Notes: generated by a model not told the origin, from the letters alone. A stretch of DNA of 64,000 nt from Enterobacter cloacae complex sp. ECNIH7 (GCF_002208095.1 NZ_CP017990.1:682001-746000); one strand, 5' to 3'. Positions 16,808 to 27,411 are shown, counted from the first letter of the stretch. Numbers and translations are program-made.

Positions 16808-17442
16808 TTTCTACCCCACAGATAGCCCTGGCCGTAATCGGCCGCGCTGGCGCGGGCCAGCGCGAAATCACCCGCGGTTTCGATGCCTTCGATCAGCACC
16901 TTGCTGGCGACGCGCTTGCACTGGCGGGTGAGATGCAGAAACTTTGCCTGCTCGATCCGCCCGTTCCAGAAGGTATGTTTGTCAATTTTGATGCCGCAGA
17001 AGCGGATCTGGCTGGTCAGAAGATCGGGAAGAAGGTCTTCGCAGACATCGTCTGCCCACACTTCTATCCCCCACTGATGGAGCGTCGCGATGCATTTCCG
17101 CAGTGCCAGGCTTTGCGTATCCTTGAGCTGGACCATCGTATGGAGATCGGTGACCTCGATAGCAAGTCTCTCCGGGCAGGGTGTCTCTTCTTTTAGCCTG
17201 TCGAGGAAGTCCGTTTCCAGCAGTAAATCCGATGTCGCATTGAGATAATACTTGTCACCATCCTTGCAAAACATGGCATGACGAAGCTGCGCAAAGAAGT
17301 GCGCTTTACGCTGCGTCGCGGGCATCGAGCCAAAGTAATCTTCAAGATTGACGTGGGGCTTTGCCGTAGACAATACCTCCCAGGCAATCACATTTTCACT
17401 GCGCAGTGCCCGGATGGATTCGAACTTATAGCCGGTTAGCAT
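16804..17442 (-). CDS. EAL-domain protein, likely c-di-GMP phosphodiesterase
   Basis: A 212-residue, stand-alone, soluble EAL domain. The catalytic set appears present: E-V-L at 22-24, Asn69 (YLNAT), Glu96 (IEVTD), the Asp131-Asp132 pair (WADDVCED), Lys152 (IKIDK), Glu185 (IEGIET) and Gln205 (GQGYLWG). Loop 6, normally DDFGTG, reads DDVCED, so dimer-coupled activation may differ or activity may be low. It is the first gene of the six-gene pilus unit. A pilus operon carrying its own c-di-GMP enzyme or sensor implies local control of adhesion. Enzyme versus binding protein cannot be settled from sequence. Confidence 0.78.
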   Translation of the reverse strand: MLTGYKFESIRALRSENVIAWEVLSTAKPHVNLEDYFGSMPATQRKAHFFAQLRHAMFCKDGDKYYLNATSDLLLETDFLDRLKEETPCPERLAIEVTDLHTMVQLKDTQSLALRKCIATLHQWGIEVWADDVCEDLLPDLLTSQIRFCGIKIDKHTFWNGRIEQAKFLHLTRQCKRVASKVLIEGIETAGDFALARASAADYGQGYLWGRK

Positions 17443-17591
17443 GATAAAAGTGCGTAACGCTCCGTTGTGATTTCAGGAGCCGCACATTTTATGGATTTGT
17501 ATTTTGGCGGGATATTTATAGATAAAAATGGCTTATATAAAGTGTTTTTATCTAATTTATAAGCATTATATAGGATTATTTATTTTCATAA

Positions 17592-17614
17592 GCGCCCGAC
17601 AGCACGCCGGGCGC
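17592..17614 (-). terminator. Possible opgB terminator
   Basis: Stem GCGCCCG/CGGGCGC with a 9-nt loop lies 9-31 bp after the opgB stop. The minus-strand tail is TTATGAAAATAAAT, only moderately U-rich, so this is a weaker call. The remaining upstream stretch to 17443 is AT-rich and probably carries the pilus-operon promoter. Confidence 0.45.
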
Positions 17615-17622
17615 GACGCGTG

Positions 17623-19920
17623 TTAACCCGCTTTGCTGACGATTTTGATTTCAACCATGCCGATCCCGAGCTCGCGCGGTGAGTGCCCAAGGATATTTCC
17701 CTCGTTCGTGGACTGCGGGTCCGGCGGCACGATCACCAGGGTATTGCTGCGCGAAGGATTCTCAAAATGCAGCGTCTGCGTGCTCACGTCGTTCCCGAGC
17801 GTCAGCGTCTGCTCCCGATCGCCCACGCGCACGGGTACGGGCTTGTTAGCGTTAGGGCCATACGCTCTGGCGGTGATCACCAGGTCGAACTGTTCCGGCA
17901 GCGGGTGGGCGTACTCAATTTTCACCTCGTTGCCCAGCTGCGCGTTTGACCAGCGTCCCCAGGACTCAGGACGCGAGATGCCGCTAAACTGCTTCACTTC
18001 CTCGGGCGCGCCGGCCACGTTAAAGATAAAGCTGTCCGCTTTGTAGCGAATATCATTATCGCTGACTTTTAGCATGTCGATGTTGTGCTGATAGCGCGCG
18101 GTATCAATCACCGTATCGTTGAACGCGGTTTTGCCTTTCCACTGGGCTTTATCCACGTGCTGCACGGTTTGCTCCCCGCCAAGCTGGCCCTGAGAGACGC
18201 ACCAGTCGGTAGAAAGCGCCAGCGGCTGCGACCAGAGCTGGCCCATTTTGTAACACCGGTCGACCCAGACGAAATTATCGCGTGGGGCAAAATCGGCCAG
18301 CTGATAGCGCAGCGGCGCAGAATATTCGCTTTCCGGCAGCGGCTCGACGCGCCCCTCCGACACGCGCACCAGCAGCGGCAGACGGAAGCTGCTGCCCGAG
18401 AAGGCAATCGTATTTTTATCCCGATCGACGGTGAAGTCTTTCATCTCTTTCGGGAAGTTCCACAGGCGGATAATGTCTGGCTTCCAGGCGAGGATTTTAT
18501 CCTTCATGTTGAGGAACACTTCCGACAGGGATTGTCCCGACAGCGTGCTGCGGCCCAGGCCAATAAAGTTGTCGCCGCCCAGAATGTCCAGCACGGTTGC
18601 GCCGTTATCCATGGAGTTGCGTTTGGTGGCAATTACCTCCTGCTGCGGCTGGTCGCCGCGCAGGACAAAGAACAGGTTGCTGCGGTCCTGCTTGTTGAGC
18701 CGATCCCAGGCGCTGTTTTTCATCGCCAGATGGTCAGACGAAACGACGATGACGGTGTTTTTAAACCAGGGCGAGGCTTTGATTTTCTCGACCAGCGCGG
18801 CAATGTGCTCCTGACTGCAGGTGACGGCGCTGAAGGACTTGTTGTTTTTGCCGTCCACGTCGTAGCTTTTGCGTTTGCAGCTGCGCGAGACGAACCCGTC
18901 CGGATGGTGGGTATCCACCGTCAGCGCAAAGAGGGAGAAACGCTTGCCCGCGCGGGAAAGCTCCTCGAATTTCTTCCAGGTTTCGTCGAGTACCGTATCG
19001 TCATAGAAGCCCCAGTCGTTGCGGTAGCTCGGATCGGCAACCGTCGTTTTTAACTCTTCTGAGCCATACAGGTGGTCAAAACCGTGGGATTTCAGGAACA
19101 CGTCTTTTCCGGCAAAGCGCAGGTTTGCCCCCTGCACAAAATAGTTTTCGTAGCCGGAGTTTTTCAGGATATCGCCGAGGCAAATATTCTGGGGGAAAAA
19201 CGTCGACATTGAGGCTGAGGCGTTACCTTCAAAAGGCGCGAACAGCGGGATACCGCACTGGGAGGCAACCATACCGGCAATCGTATAATCCGTGCCGGGC
19301 AGCTGCATGGTGTGGCTGAAATCGAGACCTTCATTTTTCAGCGCGCCCAGGTCCGGCGTCAGGTTGGGGAAGGCATCGTTATCAAAGTACGTGCGCTCCA
19401 GGCTTTCACCGTAGATGTAGACCAGATTGAGCTTCGGGCTGGCGATCGTTTTGGACGGTTCTTTGTAGTAAGCCGCGAAATCCGGATCGCCGTCGCGAGA
19501 CTGGGATTTCACCAGCTCGGTGATCTGATGGAACGCCGGGCTGGCGTCGACGGAGGCCAGCGCCAGGAACAACGCCAGCATGCTATAGCCATGATGGTGC
19601 GGGTGATGGCGACGTCGGCGCAGCACCCAGGCCAGCGCGCCAAAAATCGTCACCAGCGCGACGATAAGGCCTAGCCCCGGAAGAATGTATTTGCCCACGC
19701 CCGCGCCCGTCAGGCTGTTCGTCAGCGTGTAGAGCACCGCATCGTTAATACCGTCACCGGTAAAATAGTCGCTGGCGTATAAGGTAATGTTTAAAATAAT
19801 AAAAATGCCGAGTACTACCAGCGTGGCGATAAACCACCAGGTGTGACGGCCGGCTTTCCAGGCGTAAACGCCGACAGAAGCCAGAAAAAGGATAAGAGAC
19901 ATGAATTCTGACAACAGCAT
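17623..19920 (-). CDS. opgB: OpgB (MdoB), phosphoglycerol transferase I
   Basis: Inner-membrane enzyme of 765 residues (E. coli 763) that moves phosphoglycerol from phosphatidylglycerol to osmoregulated periplasmic glucans. Four N-terminal helices (about 5-24, 28-48, 78-100, 111-125) precede a large periplasmic alkaline-phosphatase-fold domain of the LtaS/sulfatase type. The metal-site glutamate is in [11 protein letters not shown] (Glu172) and the likely nucleophile is Thr213 in [10 protein letters not shown]. Near-identity to E. coli OpgB over the whole length makes the call firm. The exact start among MLLSEFM codons is uncertain by a few residues. Confidence 0.96.
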   Translation of the reverse strand: MLLSEFMSLILFLASVGVYAWKAGRHTWWFIATLVVLGIFIILNITLYASDYFTGDGINDAVLYTLTNSLTGAGVGKYILPGLGLIVALVTIFGALAWVLRRRRHHPHHHGYSMLALFLALASVDASPAFHQITELVKSQSRDGDPDFAAYYKEPSKTIASPKLNLVYIYGESLERTYFDNDAFPNLTPDLGALKNEGLDFSHTMQLPGTDYTIAGMVASQCGIPLFAPFEGNASASMSTFFPQNICLGDILKNSGYENYFVQGANLRFAGKDVFLKSHGFDHLYGSEELKTTVADPSYRNDWGFYDDTVLDETWKKFEELSRAGKRFSLFALTVDTHHPDGFVSRSCKRKSYDVDGKNNKSFSAVTCSQEHIAALVEKIKASPWFKNTVIVVSSDHLAMKNSAWDRLNKQDRSNLFFVLRGDQPQQEVIATKRNSMDNGATVLDILGGDNFIGLGRSTLSGQSLSEVFLNMKDKILAWKPDIIRLWNFPKEMKDFTVDRDKNTIAFSGSSFRLPLLVRVSEGRVEPLPESEYSAPLRYQLADFAPRDNFVWVDRCYKMGQLWSQPLALSTDWCVSQGQLGGEQTVQHVDKAQWKGKTAFNDTVIDTARYQHNIDMLKVSDNDIRYKADSFIFNVAGAPEEVKQFSGISRPESWGRWSNAQLGNEVKIEYAHPLPEQFDLVITARAYGPNANKPVPVRVGDREQTLTLGNDVSTQTLHFENPSRSNTLVIVPPDPQSTNEGNILGHSPRELGIGMVEIKIVSKAG

Positions 19921-20125
19921 ATCCTCATGACGCCAGGTGCTTCGCTGGCTAACTGTTTATTTTTTGGGTCATACAATGTAATTGCGATGTCGTTAAGCTG
20001 CAATTTTAGTGTCACGAAAGTGTGCTGTTGTTAGGATTTGGTTTAGAAAATCGTTTTTATGAAGAAGGTCGCATCCTGACAAACGGACGCTGAGACGGTG
20101 GCAACCAGGAAAAACGCTCGTTTAG

Positions 20126-20159
20126 CGCCGCGTTGCAAGACTATCGCATTAAACGCGGC
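20126..20159 (-). terminator. Possible stem-loop between yjjA and opgB
   Basis: CGCCGCGTT (20127 on) pairs with AACGCGGCG (ending 20160) across a 17-nt loop, downstream of the yjjA stop. On the minus strand the sequence beyond is CTAAACGAGCGTTTTT. It could be a terminator, but the distance from stem to T-run is too large for confidence. Confidence 0.35.
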
Positions 20160-20184
20160 GTGTTGTGGCATAAAATGGGGTGGA

Positions 20185-20670
20185 TCAGGAGATGAAATTA
20201 ACGCCTTGTTTCAGCACCAGATCGCAGGCTTTGGTTTTCACCTGTTTGGCCAGAGAAGAGTTGCCGAGGGTACTCAGGTTAAGCTGCTGTCCGTTCTGCG
20301 CGTTAAGCAGGCCCTGAATGCCGTCCATATAGTTGGTGTCCGCTTTTTGCTCCTGAGTATCCAGACCCAGTTTACCCAGCACCTGGTTTTTCACGTTTTG
20401 CGCGTCGGTCACGGAGGCCAGCTTTTGCTTCGCGCAATATTCCAGAATCCCCGCCGCGTTGTTCATCGTGCCCGCGCTGAGGCTCTGAGAGCTGCTGCCC
20501 AGCAGGCTGGTGAGGGAAGAGGCGGAGAGTCCACCCTGAGAGCTGCTGCTCTCTTTGGTCAGCTCATTTGCCGCGCTTGACAGGGACTCCTGCCAGGACG
20601 CCGCTTGCGCTGCGCCGGTAACCAGCAGCGCGCCTAAAAAGGTGCTGATTAGAATCTGTTTTTTCATCAT
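20185..20670 (-). CDS. yjjA: YjjA, DUF2501 periplasmic protein
   Basis: A 161-residue exported protein of unknown function in the DUF2501 family. A signal peptide (QILISTFLGALLVTGAAQAA, about 5-24) is followed by a Ser-rich segment (ESSSSQGGLSASSLTSLLGSSSQS), then a conserved C-terminal half with two cysteines (EYCAKQ, KACDLVLKQGVNFI). The gene lies downstream of dnaTC in the same direction, as in E. coli, but nothing links it to replication. The start may be either of two adjacent ATG codons. Confidence 0.9.
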   Translation of the reverse strand: MMKKQILISTFLGALLVTGAAQAASWQESLSSAANELTKESSSSQGGLSASSLTSLLGSSSQSLSAGTMNNAAGILEYCAKQKLASVTDAQNVKNQVLGKLGLDTQEQKADTNYMDGIQGLLNAQNGQQLNLSTLGNSSLAKQVKTKACDLVLKQGVNFIS

Positions 20671-20750
20671 GGCTCTCTCAAAAAGGTCCGTTTTGGGCCG
20701 AAGGGGTTCCAGTATATACCTATGCCCTGGCGGCGATTCCTGGAACTGTC

Positions 20751-21488
20751 TTAATACTCTTTGCCGGTAACGCGGCTGCGGTAACTTTCCCAGTCGAAGA
20801 TGACATAAAGACTATTACCCAGCTTCATGCGGTCCATGACGCGTTCACCCAGTAAGCGGGTCATCTCGTCGATATTGTGGTTCGTCAGCATGCCGGTGGG
20901 GCGCTTGGACGAGGAGCGGCGGTCGACAATCTGGTTGATGATCACTTTTTCATAGCGGGATTCTGTCTGAACGCCAATCTCGTCGATGACCAGTAAATCA
21001 ACATTGCTCAGATCGTTGAGCAATTGCTCTTCGCTGGTTTCGCGGTTGCTGAAGGTATCTTTCATCGCGGACATGATATCGGCCACGGTGATGATAAGAA
21101 CCGATTTACCCCGCAGAAGCAGCTCGTTGCAGATAGCGGCTGCAAGGTGGTTTTTTCCGGTGCCCGGCTTGCCGCTAAAGATGAAGCTGGCGATATTGCC
21201 GTCGAATTCATCCACGTACTGACGGGCGGCGGCAAGGGCGTTCATCTGCCCGCTGGTCTCGATTTTATAGTTATCGAACGAGCAGTTCTGGTGCAGGGGA
21301 CGTATACCGGAGCGGTTAAAGGTGCGCTGCATTTTCATCGCCCGGTTTTCCCGGGCGAGCGCGGCGGCGCGGATCTCACCTTGCTCTTTTTGCCACGCCA
21401 GAAGCTCTTCACCCGTGGTAAACGCGGGCTTCACGTTGGCAGGCATCATTTTTTGCAGACGTTTCATCAGGTCGCCGACGTTCTTCAT
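20751..21488 (-). CDS. dnaC: DnaC, replicative helicase loader
   Basis: AAA+ ATPase of 245 residues, the same length as in E. coli. It loads DnaB helicase at oriC and at restarted forks. The N-terminal DnaB-binding segment is followed by Walker A GKPGTGKN at 106-113 and Walker B LLVIDE at 165-170. The ssDNA-binding and arginine-finger region lies near [16 protein letters not shown], and the protein ends VTGKEY. Translation is coupled to dnaT through a 4-bp ATGA overlap. Confidence 0.97.
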   Translation of the reverse strand: MKNVGDLMKRLQKMMPANVKPAFTTGEELLAWQKEQGEIRAAALARENRAMKMQRTFNRSGIRPLHQNCSFDNYKIETSGQMNALAAARQYVDEFDGNIASFIFSGKPGTGKNHLAAAICNELLLRGKSVLIITVADIMSAMKDTFSNRETSEEQLLNDLSNVDLLVIDEIGVQTESRYEKVIINQIVDRRSSSKRPTGMLTNHNIDEMTRLLGERVMDRMKLGNSLYVIFDWESYRSRVTGKEY

Positions 21489-22030
21489 TTCGCACCTCGG
21501 AATCCGCTGGGGATCTGTTTATCCGGTTCGGAAAACGCGTTGATATCGCGTTTGGGCTGGCCGTTGTTGCCGGCGCGGGTAATTTGAAGATGACGCGCGA
21601 GCTTTTGCTGCCATTGAATATGGGTGAAGACTTTCCCTTCCGCCTGCCACCAGGCGGTAAACGCGGCGAGCTCTTCCGCGGTGGCCGGCTGGGTTAGCGC
21701 AATGCCCCACAGCGCGGCCTGCCGCTGAAAATCCGCATCCGGCTGCCAGCCCGCGTACAGGGCAAATTTTCCCATCGGAACGGTCAAGGGGACGTTAACC
21801 GGTTCATCAAAGAACTGGTTGTCCAGCGTGATATCGCTCGCCGGGCGTGACAGTTGCGCTTCAATCTCCAGAAGCTGCGCCAGGCGTTCCGGCGTGATTG
21901 CGTAGAACGCCGGCGCGTTGTCGGCAAATACCGCAACCGTGCCGCCTTCGGCATGGGTCAACACACCGCGTGGGTCGCGCATAAAGGCATCAATGCCAGC
22001 AATGCTGGTGGTCAGAATTCTGGAGGACAT
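21485..22030 (-). CDS. dnaT: DnaT, primosomal protein I
   Basis: Primosome assembly protein of 181 residues (E. coli 179). It acts in PriA-PriB dependent replication restart, helping to hand DnaB-DnaC onto ssDNA. The N-terminal oligomerisation region starts [24 protein letters not shown]. The C-terminal ssDNA-binding domain includes [20 protein letters not shown] and [26 protein letters not shown]. It is the first gene of the dnaTC pair. A REP-like pair lies upstream, between it and ohr. Confidence 0.97.
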   Translation of the reverse strand: MSSRILTTSIAGIDAFMRDPRGVLTHAEGGTVAVFADNAPAFYAITPERLAQLLEIEAQLSRPASDITLDNQFFDEPVNVPLTVPMGKFALYAGWQPDADFQRQAALWGIALTQPATAEELAAFTAWWQAEGKVFTHIQWQQKLARHLQITRAGNNGQPKRDINAFSEPDKQIPSGFRGAK

Positions 22031-22109
22031 AACGCTTACTCTACTGATTACTACGGGCGTGATATGGGCTTATGGTAGCACAGAGAGAGGAAAGGGAAGG
22101 AGGGGATTT

Positions 22110-22173
22110 CCCCGGTGGCGCTGCGCTTACCGGGGCTACAGTCATAGACCTGATAAGCGCAGCACCATCAGGC
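22110..22173. repeat. REP-like palindromes between dnaT and ohr
   Basis: CCCCGGTGGCGCTGCGCTTACCGGGG forms one hairpin, and CCTGATAAGCGCAGCACCATCAGG forms a second, in opposite order. The spacing is typical of a BIME. It is non-coding and lies directly after the ohr stop. Confidence 0.75.
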
Positions 22174-22178
22174 ATTTA

Positions 22179-22607
22179 TCACGCGATGATATTCAGGGTC
22201 ACGTCGATGTTGCCGCGGGTCGCGTTAGAGTACGGGCAAACAATGTGCGCCGCATCGACCAGCTTTTTAGCTTCCGCGGGATCCATACCCTCAACGTGGA
22301 TGTTCAGTTTTGCCTCGATACCAAAACCGGTTGGCAGCGGTCCAATACCCACTTCGCCTTCAATAAAGGCATCTTTTGGCAGGGTGAATTTGTCGCGTGC
22401 GGCCACGAACTTCATCGCGCCCAGGAAGCAGGCAGAGTAGCCCGCAGCAAACAGCTGCTCAGGGTTAGTTACTTCTCCGCCCATGCCGCCCATCTCTTTT
22501 GGCACGCCCAGTTTTACGTCCAGTACGCCATCGGAAGATGTCGCGCGGCCGTCACGGCCACCGGTTGCTTTTGCTTTGGCGGTATAAACAACTTTTTCTA
22601 AAGACAT
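22179..22607 (-). CDS. ohr: Ohr, organic hydroperoxide reductase
   Basis: OsmC/Ohr-superfamily thiol peroxidase of 142 residues that reduces organic and fatty-acid hydroperoxides with dihydrolipoamide as electron source. The reactive cysteines are Cys60 ([12 protein letters not shown]) and Cys124 ([16 protein letters not shown]), and Arg18 and the downstream Glu of the active site are in place. Subtype Ohr rather than OsmC is supported by [11 protein letters not shown]. The neighbouring ohrR gene encodes its peroxide-sensing repressor. E. coli lacks this pair here, so it is an insertion between dnaT and yjjB. Confidence 0.93.
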   Translation of the reverse strand: MSLEKVVYTAKAKATGGRDGRATSSDGVLDVKLGVPKEMGGMGGEVTNPEQLFAAGYSACFLGAMKFVAARDKFTLPKDAFIEGEVGIGPLPTGFGIEAKLNIHVEGMDPAEAKKLVDAAHIVCPYSNATRGNIDVTLNIIA

Positions 22608-22636
22608 GGCAGGTTCCTCATCTTGCTTTAATGTGT

Positions 22637-22649
22637 GCTATTAAATAGC
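22637..22649. promoter_or_regulatory. Palindrome in ohr promoter region
   Basis: GCTATT-A-AATAGC is a perfect 13-bp dyad 30-42 bp upstream of the ohr start, in an AT-rich spacer. It is a candidate OhrR operator by position. Family operators are AT-rich dyads, but this one differs from the site on the other side of ohrR. Confidence 0.5.
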
Positions 22650-22690
22650 GTGCGATATATATGGGTGATAATCACGCATAAAGTATAGCT

Positions 22691-23143
22691 TTACGCGCGG
22701 TGTAGCTGTTGTCGCAAAAGTTCGAGCTGCTGTTTGAGCGCCAGCAAAGTGTCGGTATCACACTGCGCCGCGCAACCCACCGCATGGGGAATACCCAATG
22801 CCTGCTGCTGCAGTTCACGTCCCGCTTCACTCAGGGTGACGGCGACCTGGCGTTCGTCTTTGCGTGAACGATGACGGTTGATTAACCCGGCACTTTCCAG
22901 CCGCTTCAAAAGCGGCGTCAGGGTCGCAGAGTCCAGAAACAGGCGTTCGCCGATGTCCGACACCGTGACGTCATCCTGCTCCCACAGCACCAGCATTACC
23001 AGATATTGCGGGTAAGTCAGGTTCAGCGGTGCCAGCAGTTGCCGGTACAGCTTGTTAAGCGCCAGATTTGCCGAATAAAGGGCAAAGCAGAGCTGGTTAT
23101 CCAGCTTGAGCGCAGCGGTTGCGTCGTTCGTTTTCGCGTTCAT
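22691..23143 (-). CDS. ohrR: OhrR, peroxide-sensing MarR-family repressor
   Basis: A 150-residue MarR-type repressor. The sensing cysteine is Cys19 in [14 protein letters not shown], the hallmark of OhrR. Cys124 and Cys128 near the C terminus suggest the 2-Cys (Xanthomonas-like) subtype, in which oxidation forms an intersubunit disulfide and releases DNA. The winged helix covers about 55-105 ([28 protein letters not shown], then the [10 protein letters not shown] wing). I use the start at 23143; the earlier ATG adds an unsupported 13 residues. It lies upstream of ohr in the same direction. Confidence 0.92.
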   Translation of the reverse strand: MNAKTNDATAALKLDNQLCFALYSANLALNKLYRQLLAPLNLTYPQYLVMLVLWEQDDVTVSDIGERLFLDSATLTPLLKRLESAGLINRHRSRKDERQVAVTLSEAGRELQQQALGIPHAVGCAAQCDTDTLLALKQQLELLRQQLHRA

Positions 23144-23170
23144 GAGATGAATATAGGTAGTGTGCGATTT

Positions 23171-23184
23171 AATTGCAAGCAATT
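23171..23184. promoter_or_regulatory. Perfect AATTGC-AA-GCAATT palindrome upstream of ohrR
   Basis: A 14-bp exact dyad 28-41 bp upstream of the ohrR start, ending at the TetR-gene stop. Operators of this shape are typical of OhrR and related MarR repressors, so autoregulation of ohrR is likely. It is AT-rich next to GC-rich coding sequence. Confidence 0.65.
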
Positions 23185-23826
23185 TTATGGGCAGGTGTAG
23201 CGGAGCGCCACCTGAACGGCCATTTTGCGGTAGTGCTGGCGCTGAGCCTGTTCATCCGCTCCGTCTTCAAACAGCAGCGTAAAGGTGTAACTGTTGGCAA
23301 CGTAGTGAAAGCTGAAGCTGCTTATCAGGCGGTGAAGATCGCGCGCGTCAACCGTCTGGCTGAAGAGCTGCTTTTCTTTGCCCCGGTGCAGGATGCCCTC
23401 CAGCAGGTCGAGCGCGCTACGGTTGACCTGGCGAAGATAGCTCGACTGCTGCATAAAGCGGCCCCGCTGCATGTTTTCCATGCAGATAATCCGGATGTAG
23501 TCCGGGTGGTCGGCATGATAGTCAAAGGTGGCTTCAACCAGATTGACCAGCGCTTCGACGGGGGGCATTCCCGCCAGGCTTAGCGCTTTTTCACTGGCGC
23601 GAATCTGGGTGTAAACGTGTTCCAGAACCAGGAGATAGAGATTCTCTTTATTCTTAAAATGGTAAACCACCATGCGTTTGGTGGTACCCGCTTTCTCCGC
23701 GATCTGCTCCATGCGGGCACCGTTCAATCCATACTCGGCAAAAAGCGCGATGGCGCTCTGAAAAATTTTCTCTTTCAGGCTGGATTCTTCGCTGTGCTCG
23801 GGGTGTTCGCTGCCAGGGTTAGCCAC
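23185..23826 (-). CDS. TetR/AcrR-family transcriptional regulator
   Basis: A 213-residue repressor with an N-terminal TetR helix-turn-helix (about 18-65: [47 protein letters not shown]) and a C-terminal ligand domain (TetR_C type; [16 protein letters not shown] near the end). The ligand and target are unknown. It lies upstream of ohrR in the same orientation with 41 bp between stop and start, so cotranscription with ohrR is possible. A link to oxidative stress is only positional. Confidence 0.8.
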   Translation of the reverse strand: MANPGSEHPEHSEESSLKEKIFQSAIALFAEYGLNGARMEQIAEKAGTTKRMVVYHFKNKENLYLLVLEHVYTQIRASEKALSLAGMPPVEALVNLVEATFDYHADHPDYIRIICMENMQRGRFMQQSSYLRQVNRSALDLLEGILHRGKEKQLFSQTVDARDLHRLISSFSFHYVANSYTFTLLFEDGADEQAQRQHYRKMAVQVALRYTCP

Positions 23827-23893
23827 ATCCTTTCCTTATTTTCACCAAACGGACCAGAAGGATTATCTCCATGGCAGCGAAATAACACAAATA

Positions 23894-25134
<1,241 letters not shown>

Positions 25135-25544
25135 GTATTGTCCTGAAGAAGGTGGAAAGTTGCCGGTTGGCCCATAGCGATTATTTTTAGCACAAAGTGC
25201 AGTGCCTCTTGCTGTGGGTCAGATCAAGGTTTATGCAAACAGTTGCTGCCCTTAAGTGCGGAAGGGATTGGGATTAATTCATCATTTTGGTGAATTATTA
25301 ATATTAAAATATAAGTTATTTATATTTAGTTATTCTAATTTTATATTGTAGTTATTTTAATGACACTGCAATTAAAATTAATTTCGCTTTGTGAGATATT
25401 ACTGCTGTTTAGGCATTTCTTAAACTAAGAATACATCTCATCTTCTGCTTGTATTAACCTGCTTTACACTCAGGGACGAAAAATACTCATACGTTGATGC
25501 ATTTTAACGTTACTCATCACATGAAGAATGGACACGGAGGGTCT
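25135..25544. promoter_or_regulatory. AT-rich yjjP-yjjQ divergent intergenic region
   Basis: About 410 bp without a gene. The part from 25270 to 25400 is almost only A and T (TTAATATTAAAATATAAG and similar runs), in strong contrast to its surroundings. In E. coli yjjQ-bglJ is silenced by H-NS and activated by LeuO, and curved AT-rich DNA like this is the usual target. I see no defined operator. Confidence 0.65.
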
Positions 25545-26282
25545 ATGTTGTCTTTGCACGGTAAGCATAGCGTTATCATTAGCCGGATACCGGTCATGCA
25601 AAACGGATTAGGGGGCGTGATGACTCGCCATTTCCCCGATTTTGAATTGACCTGTTGCAGCTCATTGCAGGAGTTAACGCTGCTCCAGCTACGCCGCGCT
25701 GACGTCATCATTGCCGATATTTCAGGCGAATACTGGAATCCTCGGGGCGCGCTCGAAGAGTATTTCAGTTTATTGAATCAATACCGGAACATTCACTGGA
25801 TCTTTTTAGTTTCGCGGCCGCTTAACCCTATTGCCGTTGAGTTACTTGTGCGCCCGGAAAGTACGTTGCTTTCTGATATTGAACCCATTGAAGGGCTGGT
25901 TAACGCTATTCGGGCAGGTAGCGAACGCTCAGAGCGGGTAAGCCAGGCGTTGCTAACCCCGGAACCTCAAAGTACGGGGGAAGAAGACGAACAGGTTATC
26001 GCGCTCACGCACTCCGAACGCAAAGTATTGCGGCTGTTAGGTAAAGGATGGGGGATTAACCAAATCGCCACATTGCTTAAGAAGAGCAATAAAACTATCA
26101 GTGCGCAGAAAAACAGTGCGATGCGACGGCTGTCATTACGCAGTAATGCCGATATGTACGCCTGGATAAACAGTACACAGGGAATGCGAGAGCTGAGTTT
26201 GATGTCAGCCTATGGAGAGTTCGAGGAATGGAAAAAACCGATTCAACAAGACATATCGCCATCGTCGAAAATTGCACGATGA
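25545..26282 (+). CDS. yjjQ: YjjQ, LuxR/FixJ-type regulator
   Basis: A 245-residue regulator with a C-terminal LuxR-type HTH that is nearly identical to E. coli YjjQ (SERKVLRLLGKGWGINQIATLLKKSNKTISAQKNSAMRRLSL). In E. coli YjjQ represses flagellar and other surface genes and is encoded with bglJ. The N-terminal receiver-like half (VIISRIPVMQNGLGGVM onward) is more divergent. I use ATG 25545, preceded by CGGAGGG; ATGs at 25494 and 25521 are alternatives. It overlaps bglJ by 55 bp. Confidence 0.93.
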   Translation: MLSLHGKHSVIISRIPVMQNGLGGVMTRHFPDFELTCCSSLQELTLLQLRRADVIIADISGEYWNPRGALEEYFSLLNQYRNIHWIFLVSRPLNPIAVELLVRPESTLLSDIEPIEGLVNAIRAGSERSERVSQALLTPEPQSTGEEDEQVIALTHSERKVLRLLGKGWGINQIATLLKKSNKTISAQKNSAMRRLSLRSNADMYAWINSTQGMRELSLMSAYGEFEEWKKPIQQDISPSSKIAR

Positions 26283-26914
26283 GTGCTGTTGGGCTAAAGC
26301 ATCTTTTTGCGATGCCCGGCCTGAATCATTATCAGCTGCATCTGTTTAGTGAGTTTGACAGCTTTAAGAAAGCACTTCAGCACATCAATTTTTTCTCGCT
26401 GATCTATTCATATTCCGATGCGCGAGAAGAGCGTCGTAGCTGCCTGGCGCACCTGCGGGATTTTGCGTTTACGCATGGCCATATCCAGCGCATTATCCTG
26501 GTCGCTGATGAGATGGAAGCAAGATTAATTAGTCATCTTTCCCCGTCACGCCTTCACGGTGTGGTCAGCAAATCGCTGACGCTTGAGCGCCTGCAGAATG
26601 AACTCATGGTATTGCTGAGTGAAACCCTGCGCATCAATGACAATATGATGAATCACTGGTACCGGAGTCAAAGCAGAATGTTAAGCCCAACGGAACGGGC
26701 AATATTGCGTTATATGTCTTGCGGCTATTCCATTCCTCAAATAGCGGCACAGCTTGAACGCAATATTAAGACCATCCGGGCGCATAAGTTTAATGCGATG
26801 GTGAAGCTGGGGGTAAACTCTGACGTAGGGCTACTCGATGCGGCGGATATTATTACCCACCTTTCTGCAAGAGAACCGCGAAGTTCGGCACTCAGCAAGC
26901 CGACCTTTTTATAA
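26228..26914 (+). CDS. bglJ: BglJ, LuxR-type partner of RcsB
   Basis: A 228-residue transcription regulator (E. coli 225) with a C-terminal LuxR HTH (SPTERAILRYMSCGYSIPQIAAQLERNIKTIRAHKFNAMVKLGVNSD). In E. coli it forms a heterodimer with RcsB, independent of phosphorylation, and activates the bgl operon and others. Translation starts inside yjjQ (55-bp overlap) after GAGGA, so the two are cotranslated. The N-terminal half is receiver-like. Confidence 0.93.
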   Translation: MEKTDSTRHIAIVENCTMSAVGLKHLFAMPGLNHYQLHLFSEFDSFKKALQHINFFSLIYSYSDAREERRSCLAHLRDFAFTHGHIQRIILVADEMEARLISHLSPSRLHGVVSKSLTLERLQNELMVLLSETLRINDNMMNHWYRSQSRMLSPTERAILRYMSCGYSIPQIAAQLERNIKTIRAHKFNAMVKLGVNSDVGLLDAADIITHLSAREPRSSALSKPTFL

Positions 26915-26952
26915 CCTGCCTGTTGCGCGCCAGAAAGGATCTGGCGCATCAA

Positions 26953-27411
26953 TCAGATGCAAACATCAATCCATTTTGCGGACGTCAGCTCTGCCATTCT
27001 GTCAGGTGAGATACGAACGGCACTATGAATTGCGCCTGCGGCGGGCAGGACTTCGGCGTACTGCTTTAACGAGATGTCGCAGTAAACCGCGAGCGGGTTT
27101 TCCAGGCCGAACGGGCATACGCCGCCAACGGGATGACCGGTGATGGTCACCACTTCATCACTGCTGAGCATGCGCGCTTTTGCACCAAACGTGTCTTTCA
27201 GCTTTTTGTTATCCAGGCGCGCATCGCCTTTCGCTACCACCAGAATCACCTCATTTTTCACCTTTAATGACAAGGTTTTGGCGATCTGTCCCGGTTCAAC
27301 ACGATGGGCGGCAGCAGCCAACGCAACGGTAGCGGTACTCTGGCTAAGTTCAATGACGTCTATATCCGGCGCGTTGTCGGCAAAAAACTGCTGTACAGAC
27401 TGCAAACTCAT
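26953..27411 (-). CDS. YbaK/ProX-family aminoacyl-tRNA deacylase-like protein
   Basis: A 152-residue single-domain YbaK/ProX (INS-like) protein. Such proteins hydrolyse mischarged tRNAs such as Ala-tRNA-Pro or Cys-tRNA-Pro, or serve related editing roles. Family features include the RVEPGQIAKTLSLKVKNEVILVVAKGDARLDNKKLK segment with its conserved lysines, and VTGHPVGGVCPFGL, the G-x-x-P-F motif. The substrate cannot be read from the sequence. It is inserted between bglJ and fhuF and is convergent with bglJ. Confidence 0.8.
   Translation of the reverse strand: MSLQSVQQFFADNAPDIDVIELSQSTATVALAAAAHRVEPGQIAKTLSLKVKNEVILVVAKGDARLDNKKLKDTFGAKARMLSSDEVVTITGHPVGGVCPFGLENPLAVYCDISLKQYAEVLPAAGAIHSAVRISPDRMAELTSAKWIDVCI

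Noticed and set aside
20700..20750. Terminator between dnaC and yjjA
   Set aside because: No stem with a T-run could be found in this short gap; cotranscription cannot be excluded.
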